Assembly: GCA_963680875.1 (NCBI GenBank)
Contig: OY804580.1
Coordinates: forward strand, 113,153,534 to 113,217,533
DNA length: 64,000 bases
From: Bathymodiolus brooksi
Taxonomy: Eukaryota > Mollusca > Bivalvia > Mytilida > Modiolidae
Direction: 5' to 3'
Shown: positions 55,201 to 64,000 of the stretch, in pieces
Position numbering within the stretch: the first letter of the stretch is position 1
How the letters are laid out: each line of letters opens with the position of its first letter
Position numbers and translations under genes: made by a program
The notes under the pieces: model-generated
Databases searched by the model: none
What the model saw: only the letters and a program-made list of their open reading frames with translations
Told to the model about the DNA's origin: nothing

Positions 55201-58200
55201 TTACCCCTTCTGTTTTGTCTGTCTTCGGCCTGTGTCGTTCTTGATTTGCCCTTTCTGTTTTGTCTGTCTTCGTCCTGTGTCGTTCTTGATTGCCCCTTCT
55301 GTTTTGTCTATCTTCGTCCTGTGTCGTTCTTGATTGCCCCTTCTCTTTTGTCTCTCTTCGTCCTGTGTCGTTCTTGATTGCCCCTTCTCTTTTGTCTGTC
55401 TTCGTCCTGTGTCGTTCTTGATTTCCCCCTTCTGTTTTGTCTGTCTTCGTCCTGTGTCGTTCTTGATTGCCCCTTCTGTTTTGTCTGTCTTCGTCCTGTG
55501 TCGTTCTTGATTTGCCCCTTCTGTTTTGTCTGTCTTCATCCTGTGTCGTTCTTGGTTGCCCCTTCTGTTTTGTCTGTCTTCGTCCTGTGTCGTTCTTGAT
55601 TGCCCCTTCTGTTTTGTCTGTCTTCGTCCTGTGTCGTTCTTGAATGCCCCTTCTGTTTTGTCTGTCTTCGTCCTGTGTCGTTCTTGATTGCCCCTTCTGT
55701 TTTGTCTGTCTTCGTCCAGTGTCGTTCTTGATTGCCCCTTCTGTTTTGTCTGTCTTCGTCATATGTCGTTCTTCATTTGCCCCCTCTGTTTTGTCTGTCT
55801 TCGTCCTGTCTCGTTCTTGATTTGCCCCTTCTGTTTTGTCTGTCTTCGTCCTGTGTCGTTCTTGATTGCCCCTTCTGTTTTGTCTGTCTTCGTCCTGTGT
55901 CGTTCTTGACTGCCCCTTCTGTTTTGTCTGTCTTCGTCCTGTGTTGTTCTTGATTGCCCCTTCTGTTTTGTCTGTCTTCGTCCTGTGTCGTTCTTGATTG
56001 CCCCTTCTCTTTTGTCTGTCCTCGTCCTGTGTCGTTCTTGATTTGCCCCTTCTGTTTTGTCTGTCTTCGTCCTGTGTCGTTCTTGATTTCCCCCTTCTGT
56101 TTTGTCTGTCTTCGTCCTGTGTCGTTCTTGATTGCCCCTTCTGTTTTGTCTGTCTTCGTGCTGTGTCGTTCTTGATTTGCCCCTTCTGTTTTGTCTGTCT
56201 TCATCCTGTGTCGTTCTTGATTGCCCCTTCTGTTTTGTCTGTCTTCGTCCTGTGTCGTTCTTGATTTCCCCTTCTGTTTTGTCTGTCTTCGTCCTGTGTC
56301 GTTCTTGATTTGCCCCTTCTGTTTTGTCTATCTTCGTCCTCTGTCGTTCTTGATTGCCCCTTCTCTTTTGTCTGTCCTCGTCCTGTGTCGTTCTTGATTG
56401 CCCCTTCTGTTTTGTCTGTCCTCGTCCTGTGTCGTTCTTGATTTGCCCCTTCTGTTTTGTCTGTCTTCGTCCTGTGTCGTTCTTGATTTGCCCCTTCTGT
56501 TTTGTCTGTCTTCGTCCTGTGTCGTTCTTTATTTGCTCCTTCTGTTTTGTCTGTCTTCGTCCTGTGTCGTTCTTGATTTGCCCCTTCTGTTTTGTCTGTC
56601 TTCGTCCTGTGTCGTTCTTGATTGCCCCTTCTGTTTTGTCTGTCGTCGTCCTGTGTCGTTCTTGATTGCCCCTTCTGTTGTGTCTGTCTTCGTCCTGTGT
56701 CGTTCTTGATTGCCCCTTCTGTTTTGTCTGTCTTCGTCCTGTGTCGTTCTTGATTGCCCCTTCTGTTTTGTCTGTCTTCGTCCTGTGTCGTTCTTGATTT
56801 GCCCCTTCTGTTGTGGCTGTCTTCGTCCTGTGTCGTTCTTGATTGCCCCTTCTGTTTTGTCTGTTTTCGTCCTGTGTCGTTCTTGATTTGCCCCTTCTGT
56901 TTTGTCTGTCTTCGTCCTGTGTCGTTCTTGATTTGCCCCTTCTGTTTTGTCTGTCTTCGTCCTGTGTCGTTCTTGATTGCCCCTTCTGTTTTGTCTGTCT
57001 TCGTCCTGTGTCGTTCTTGATTGACCCTTCTGTTTTGTCTGTCTTCGTCCTATGTCGTTCTTGATTGCCCCTTCTGTTTTGTCTGTCTTCGTCCTGTGTC
57101 GTTCTTGATTTGCCCCTTCTGTTTTGTCTGTCTTCGTCCTGTGTCGTTGTTTATTTGCCCCTTCTGTTTTGTCTGTCTTCATCCTGTGTCGTTCTTGATT
57201 TGCCCCTTCTGTTTTGTCTGTCTTCGTCCTGTGTCGTTCTTGAATTGCCCCTTCTGTTTTGTCTGTCTTCGTCCTGTGTCGTTCTTGATTGCCCCTTCTG
57301 TTTTGTCTGTCGTCGTCCTGTGTCGTTCTTGATTGCCCCTTCTGTTGTGTCTGTCTTCGTCCTGTGTCGTTCTTGATTGCCCCTTCTGTTTTGTCTGTCT
57401 TCGTCCTGTGTCGTTCTTGATTGCCCCTTCTGTTTTGTCTGTCTTCGTCCTGTGTCGTTCTTGATTTGCCCCTTCTGTTGTGTCTGTCTTCGTCCTGTGT
57501 CTTTCTTGATTGCCCCTTCTGTTTTGTCTGTTTTCGTCCTGTGTCGTTCTTGATTTGCCCCTTCTGTTTTGTCTGTCTTCGTCCTGTGTCGTTCTTGATT
57601 TTCCCCTTCTGTTTTGTCTGTCTTCGTCCTGTGTCGTTCTTGATTGCCCCTTCTGTTTTGTCTGTCTTCGTCCTGTGTCGTTCTTGATTGCCCCTTCTGT
57701 TTTGTCTGTCTTCGTCCTATGTCGTTCTTGATTGCCCCTTCTGTTTTGTCTGTCTTCGTCCTGTGTCGTTCTTGATTGCACCTTCTGTTGTGTCTGTCTT
57801 CGTCCTGTGTCGTTCTTGATTGCCCCTTCTGTTTTGTCTGTCCTCGTCCTGTGTTGTTCTTGATTTTCCCCTTCTGTTTTGTCTGTCTTCGTCCTGTGTC
57901 GTTCTTGATTTCCCCCTTCTGTTTTGTCTGTCTTCGTCCTGTGTCGTTCTTGATTGCCCCTTCTGTTTTGTCTGTCTTCGTCCTGTCTCGTTCTTAATTT
58001 GCCCCTTCTGTTTTGTCTGTCTTCGTCCTGTGTCGTTCTTGATTGCCCCTTCTGTTTTGTCTGTCTTCGTCCTGTGTCGTTCTTGATTGCCCCTTCTGTT
58101 TTGTCTGTCTTCGTCCTGTGTCGTTCTTGAATGCCCCTTCTGTTTTGTCTGTCTTCGTCCTGTTTCGTTCTTGATAACCCCTTCTGTTTTGTCTGTCTTC

Positions 58201-61200
58201 GTCCTGTGTCGTTCTTGATTACCCCTTCTGTTTTGTCTGTCCTCGTCCTGTGTCGTTCTTGATTGCCCCTTCTGTTTTGTCTGTCATCGTCCTGTGTCGT
58301 TCTTGATTGCCCCTTCTGTTTTGTCTGTCTTCGTCCTGTGTCGTTCTTGATTAGCCCCTTCTGTTTTGTTTGTCTTCTTCCTCTGTCGTTCTTGATTGCC
58401 CCTTCTGTTTTGTCTGTTTTCGTCCTGTGTCGTTCTTGATTTGCCCCTTCTGTTTTGTCTGTCTTCGTCCTGTGTCGTTCTTGATTTGCCCATTCTGTTT
58501 TGTCTGTCTTCGTCCTGTGTCGTTCTTGATTGCCCCTTCTGTTTTGTCTGTCTTCTTCCTGTGTCGTTCTTGATTGCCCCTTCTGTTTTGTCTGTCTTCG
58601 TCCTGTGTCGTTCTTGATTGCCCCTTCTGCTTTGTCTGTCTTCGTCCTGTGTCGTTCTTGATTTGCCCCTTCTGTTTTGTCTGTTTTCGTCCTGTGTCGT
58701 TCTTGATTTGCCCCTTCTGTTTTGTCTGTCTTCGTCCTGTGTCGTTCTTGATTTGCCCTTTCTGTTTTGTCTGTCTTCGTCCTGTGTCGTTCTTGATTTG
58801 CCCCTTCTGTTTTGTCTGTCTTCGTCCTGTGTCGTTCTTGATTTGCCCCTTCTGTTTTGTCTGTCTTCGTCCTGTGTCATTCTTGATTTGCCCCTTCTGT
58901 TTTGTCTGTCTTCGTCCTGTGTCGTTCTTGATTTGCCCCTTCTGTTGTGGCTGTCTTCGTCCTGTGTCATTCTTGATTGCCCCTTCTCTTTTGTCTGTTT
59001 TCGTCCTGTGTCGTTCTTGATTTGCCCCTTCTGTTTTGTCTGTCTTCGTCCTGTGTCGTTCTTGATTTGCCCCTTCTGTTTTGTCTGTCTTCGTCCTGTG
59101 TCGTTCTTGATTGCCCCTTCTGTTTTGTCTGTCTTCGTCCTGTGTCGTTCTTGATTGACCCTTCTGTTTTGTCTGTCTTCGTCCTATGTCGTTCTTGATT
59201 GCCCCTTCTGTTTTGTCTGTCTTCGTCCTGTGTCGTTCTTGATTTGCCCCTTCTGTTTTGTCTGTCTTCGTCCTGTGTCGTTGTTTATTTGCCCCTTCTG
59301 TTTTGTCTGTCTTCATCCTGTGTCGTTCTTGATTTGCCCCTTCTGTTTTGTCTGTCTTCGTCCTGTGTCGTTCTTGATTTGCCCCTTCTGTTTTGTCTGT
59401 CTTCGTCCTGTGTCGTTCTTGATTGCCCCTTCTGTTTTGTCTGTCGTCGTCCTGTGTCGTTCTTGATTGCCCCTTCTGTTGTGTCTGTCTTCGTCCTGTG
59501 TCGTTCTTGATTGCCCCTTCTGTTTTGTCTGTCTTCGTCCTGTTTCGTTCTTGATAACCCCTTCTGTTTTGTCTGTCTTCGTCCTGTGTCGTTCTTGATT
59601 GCCCCTTCTGTTTTATCTGTCTTCGTCATGTGTCGTTCTTGATTGCCCCTTCTGTTTTGTCTGTCTTCGTCCTGTGTCGTTCTTGATTACCCCTTCTGTT
59701 TTGTCTGTCCTCGTCCTGTGTCGTTCTTGATTGCCCCTTCTGTTTTGTCTGTCATCGTCCTGTGTCGTTCTTGATTGCCCCTTCTGTTTTGTCTGTCTTC
59801 GTCCTGTGTCGTTCTTGATTAGCCCCTTCTGTTTTGTTTGTCTTCTTCCTCTGTCGTTCTTGATTGCCCCTTCTGTTTTGTCTGTTTTCGTCCTGTGTCG
59901 TTCTTGATTTGCCCCTTCTGTTTTGTCTGTCTTCGTCCTGTGTCGTTCTTGATTTGCCCATTCTGTTTTGTCTGTCTTCGTCCTGTGTCGTTCTTGATTG
60001 CCCCTTCTGTTTTGTCTGTCTTCTTCCTGTGTCGTTCTTGATTGCCCCTTCTGTTTTGTCTGTCTTCGTCCTGTGTCGTTCTTGATTGCCCCTTCTGCTT
60101 TGTCTGTCTTCGTCCTGTGTCGTTCTTGATTTGCCCCTTCTGTTTTGTCTGTCTTCGTCCTGTGTCGTTCTTGATTTGCCCCTTCTGTTTTGTCTGTCTT
60201 CGTCCTGTGTCGTTCTTGATTTGCCCTTTCTGTTTTGTCTGTCTTCGTCCTGTGTCGTTCTTGATTTGCCCCTTCTGTTTTGTCTGTCTTCGTCCTGTGT
60301 CGTTCTTGATTTGCCCCTTCTGTTTTGTCTGTCTTCGTCCTGTGTCATTCTTGATTTGCCCCTTCTGTTTTGTCTGTCTTCGTCCTGTGTCGTTCTTGAT
60401 TTGCCCCTTCTGTTGTGGCTGTCTTCGTCCTGTGTCATTCTTGATTGCCCCTTCTCTTTTGTCTGTTTTCGTCCTGTGTCGTTCTTGATTTGCCCCTTCT
60501 GTTTTGTCTGTCTTCGTCCTGTGTCGTTCTTGATTTGCCCCTTCTGTTTTGTCTGTCTTCGTCCTGTGTCGTTCTTGATTGCCCCTTCTGTTTTGTCTGT
60601 CTTCGTCCTGTGTCGTTCTTGATTGACCCTTCTGTTTTGTCTGTCTTCGTCCTATGTCGTTCTTGATTGCCCCTTCTGTTTTGTCTGTCTTCGTCCTGTG
60701 TCGTTCTTGATTTGCCCCTTCTGTTTTGTCTGTCTTCGTCCTGTGTCGTTGTTTATTTGCCCCTTCTGTTTTGTCTGTCTTCATCCTGTGTCGTTCTTGA
60801 TTTGCCCCTTCTGTTTTGTCTGTCTTCGTCCTGTGTCGTTCTTGATTTGCCCCTTCTGTTTTGTCTGTCTTCGTCCTGTGTCGTTCTTGATTGCCCCTTC
60901 TGTTTTGTCTGTCGTCGTCCTGTGTCGTTCTTGATTGCCCCTTCTGTTGTGTCTGTCTTCGTCCTGTGTCGTTCTTGATTGCCCCTTCTGTTTTGTCTGT
61001 CTTCGTCCTATGTCGTTCTTGATTGCCCCTTCTGTTTTGTCTGTCTTCGTCCTGTGTCGTTCTTGATTTGCCCCTTCTGTTGTGTCTGTCTTCGTCCTGT
61101 GTCGTTCTTGATTGCCCCTTCTGTTTTGTCTGTTTTCGTCCTGTGTCGTTCTTGATTTGCCCCTTCTGTTTTGTCTGTCTTCGTCCTGTGTCGTTCTTGA

Positions 61201-64000
61201 TTTGCCCCTTCTGTTTTGTCTGTCTTCGTCCTGTGTCGTTCTTGATTGCCCCTTCTGTTTTGTCTGTCTTCGTCCTGTGTCGTTCTTGATTGCCCCTTCT
61301 GTTTTGTCTGTCTTCGTCCTGTGTCGTTCTTGATTGCCCCTTCTGTTTTGTCTGTCTTCGTCCTCTGTCGTTCTTGATTGCCCCTTCTGTTGTGTCTGTC
61401 TTCGTCCTGTGTCGCTCTTGATTGCTCCTTCTGTTTTGTCTCTCTTCGTCCTGTGTCGTTCTTGATTTACCCCTTCTGTTTTGCCTGTCTTCGTCCTGTG
61501 TCGTTCTTGATTGCCCCTTCTGTTTTGTCTGTCTTCGTTCTGTGTCGTTCTTGATTGCCCCTTCTGTTTTGTCTGTCTTCGTCCTGTGTCGTTCTTGATT
61601 GCCCCTTCTGTTTTGTCTGTCTTCGTCCTGTGTCGTTCTTGATTTGCCCCTTCTGTTTTGTCTGTCTTCGTCCTGTGTCGTTCTTGATTTGCCCCTTCTG
61701 TTTTGTCTGTCTTCGTCCTGTGTCGTTCTTGATTTCCCCTTCTGTTTTGTCTGTCTTCGTCATGTGTCTTTCTTGATTTGCCCCTTCTGTTTTGTCTGTC
61801 TTCGTCCTGTGTCGTTCTTGATTGCCCCTTCTGTTTTGTCTGTCTTCGTCCTGTGTCGTTCTTGATTTGCCCCTTCTGTTTTGTCTGTCCTCGTCCTGTG
61901 TCGTTCTTGATTGCCCCTTCTGTTTTGTCTGTCTTCGTCCTGTGTCGTTCTTGATTGCCCCTTCTGTTTTGTCTGTCTTCGTCCTGTGTCGTTCTTGATT
62001 ACCCCTTCTGTTTTGTCTGTCTTCGGCCTGTGTCGTTCTTGATTTGCCCTTTCTGTTTTGTCTGTCTTCGTCCTGTGTCGTTCTTGATTGCCCCTTCTGT
62101 TTTGTCTATCTTCGTCCTGTGTCGTTCTTGATTGCCCCTTCTCTTTTGTCTCTCTTCGTCCTGTGTCGTTCTTGATTGCCCCTTCTCTTTTGTCTGTCTT
62201 CGTCCTGTGTCGTTCTTGATTTCCCCCTTCTGTTTTGTCTGTCTTCGTCCTGTGTCGTTCTTGATTGCCCCTTCTGTTTTGTCTGTCTTCGTCCTGTGTC
62301 GTTCTTGATTTGCCCCTTCTGTTTTGTCTGTCTTCATCCTGTGTCGTTCTTGGTTGCCCCTTCTGTTTTGTCTGTCTTCGTCCTGTGTCGTTCTTGATTG
62401 CCCCTTCTGTTTTGTCTGTCTTCGTCCTGTGTCGTTCTTGAATGCCCCTTCTGTTTTGTCTGTCTTCGTCCTGTGTCGTTCTTGATTGCCCCTTCTGTTT
62501 TGTCTGTCTTCGTCCAGTGTCGTTCTTGATTGCCCCTTCTGTTTTGTCTGTCTTCGTCATATGTCGTTCTTCATTTGCCCCCTCTGTTTTGTCTGTCTTC
62601 GTCCTGTCTCGTTCTTGATTTGCCCCTTCTGTTTTGTCTGTCTTCGTCCTGTGTCGTTCTTGATTGCCCCTTCTGTTTTGTCTGTCTTCGTCCTGTGTCG
62701 TTCTTGACTGCCCCTTCTGTTTTGTCTGTCTTCGTCCTGTGTTGTTCTTGATTGCCCCTTCTGTTTTGTCTGTCTTCGTCCTGTGTCGTTCTTGATTGCC
62801 CCTTCTCTTTTGTCTGTCCTCGTCCTGTGTCGTTCTTGATTTGCCCCTTCTGTTTTGTCTGTCTTCGTCCTGTGTCGTTCTTGATTTCCACCTTCTGTTT
62901 TGTCTGTCTTCGTCCTGTGTCGTTCTTGATTGCCCCTTCTGTTTTGTCTGTCTTCGTGTTGTGTCGTTCTTGATTTGCCCCTTCTGTTTTGTCTGTCTTC
63001 ATCCTGTGTCGTTCTTGATTGCCCCTTCTGTTTTGTCTGTCTTCGTCCTGTTTCGTTCTTGATTGCCCATTCTGTTTTGTCTGTCTTCGTCCTGTGTCGT
63101 TCTTGAATGCCCCTTCTGTTTTGTCTGTCTTCGTCCTGTGTCGTTCTTGATTGCCGTTTCTGTTTTGTCTGTCTTCGTCCAGTGTCGTTCTTGATTGCCC
63201 TTCTGTTTTTTCTGTCTTCGTCCTGTGTCGTTCTTGATTTGCCTCCTCTGTTTTGTCTGTCTTCGTCCTGTGTCGTTCTTCATTTGCCCTTTCTGTTTTG
63301 TCTGTCTTCGTCCTGTCTCGTTCTTGATTTGCCCCTTCTGTTTTGTCTGTCTTCGTCCTGTGTCGTTCTTGATTGCCCCTTCTGTTTTGTCTGTCTTCGT
63401 CCTGTGTCGTTCTTGACTGCCCCTTCTGTTTTGTCTGTCTTCGTCCTGTGTCGTTCTTGATTTGCCCCTTCTGTTTTGTCTGTCTTCGTCCTGTGTCGTT
63501 CTTGATTGCCCCTTCTGTTTTTTCTGTCTTCGTCCTGTGTCGTTCTTCATTTGCCACTTCCGTTTTGTCTGTCTTCGTCCTGTGTCGTTCTTGATTTGCC
63601 CCTTCTGTTTTGTCTGTCTTCGGCCTGTGTCGTTCTTGATTGCCCCTTCTGTTTTGTCTGTCTTCGTCCTGTGTCGTTCTTTATTGCCCCTTCTGTTGTG
63701 TCTGTCTTCGTCCTGTGTCGTTCTTGATTTGCCCCTTCTGTTTTGTCTGTCTTCTTCCTCTGTCGTTCTTGATTGCCCCTTCTGTTTTGTCTGTGTTCGT
63801 CCTGTGTCGTTCTTGATTGCCCTTTCTGTTTTTTCTGTCTTCGTCCTGTGTCGTTCTTGATTGACCCTTCTGTTTTGTCTGTCTTCGTCCTGTGTCGTTC
63901 TTGATTTGCCCCTTCTGTTTTGTCTGTCTTCGTCCTGTGTCGTTCTTGATTTGCCCCTTCTGTTTTGTCTGTCTTCGTCCTGTGTCGTTCTTGATTTGCC
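46283..64000 (+). repeat. 44-45-bp satellite, at least 17.7 kb, higher-order organised
   Basis: About 400 head-to-tail units containing TTTGTCTGTCTTCGTCCTGT and TCGTTCTTGATTGCCCCTTC, varying between 44 bases (GATTGCC) and 45 bases (GATTTGCC). The unit aligns with R2 as two nearby R2 blocks joined by a deletion (TTTGTTTGTCTTAGTCTTGT and TTTTTGATTGCCCTTCTG). The array continues past the window edge. Large blocks recur almost unchanged: 53021-53986 again at 58351 and 59819; 54669-55762 again at 61467; 51111-52700 again at 56529. All minus-strand frames lack stops in most units, giving ORFs of up to 506 codons that I consider spurious. Confidence 0.95.

Noticed and set aside
46360..63860. Dozens of ORFs in the large satellite (for example RQTKQKGQ or CPFCFVCLRPVSF repeats)
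   Set aside because: They come from the 44-45-bp monomer read in shifting frames; there is no independent start, splice or codon evidence.

Overview
This is a window of AT-rich, repeat-laden eukaryotic nuclear DNA, most likely from a bivalve mollusc and probably a mytilid mussel. The reasons are spliced genes with GT-AG introns, metazoan immunoglobulin-type and prolyl 4-hydroxylase exons, Tc1, LINE and Penelope-like element remnants, and several dispersed repeat families whose sequence style I associate with mussel genomes. The species is an inference from memory, not a search. Nothing here is prokaryotic.

Layout. 0-3.9 kb: a broken LINE ORF1 (zinc knuckle), dispersed repeats and tRNA-like SINE copies. 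3.96-13.4 kb: Ig receptor gene A on the + strand, five coding exons (signal peptide, Ig V-like domain, a second Ig domain split over two exons, transmembrane plus tail). Its last intron holds a 49-bp satellite, a LINE fragment and a Tc1 element. 13.4-22.2 kb: repeat-rich DNA with a degraded Penelope-like RT and a LINE 3' end carrying a (TGAT)n tail. 22.2-28.6 kb: Ig receptor gene B, a paralogue of A with the same exon plan and phases; its signal-peptide exon was not found and a 42-bp satellite lies just upstream of its Ig exon. 29.2-33.6 kb: a 43-bp and a 30-bp satellite. 34.7-45.2 kb: the last eight coding exons of a prolyl 4-hydroxylase alpha subunit on the - strand, with all recognisable catalytic residues; its introns hold an open Penelope-like RT ORF, a 44-bp array and a fold-back MITE. 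46.2-64 kb (window edge): a satellite of about 44-45 bp with large higher-order duplications.

Main observation: most tandem arrays here sit inside copies of dispersed repeats, and their monomers can be matched to a segment of the host repeat. Two related families (called R1 and R2 here) and a tRNA-like SINE (S1) seeded at least four arrays, and other R1 copies show early stages (three units, or a two-copy 104-bp duplication). The window looks like a record of dispersed repeats turning into satellites around two duplicated immune-type receptor genes and inside or next to a collagen-modifying enzyme gene.

The very long open frames in the arrays (up to 984 codons, on both strands) are consequences of stop-free monomers and are not annotated as genes.
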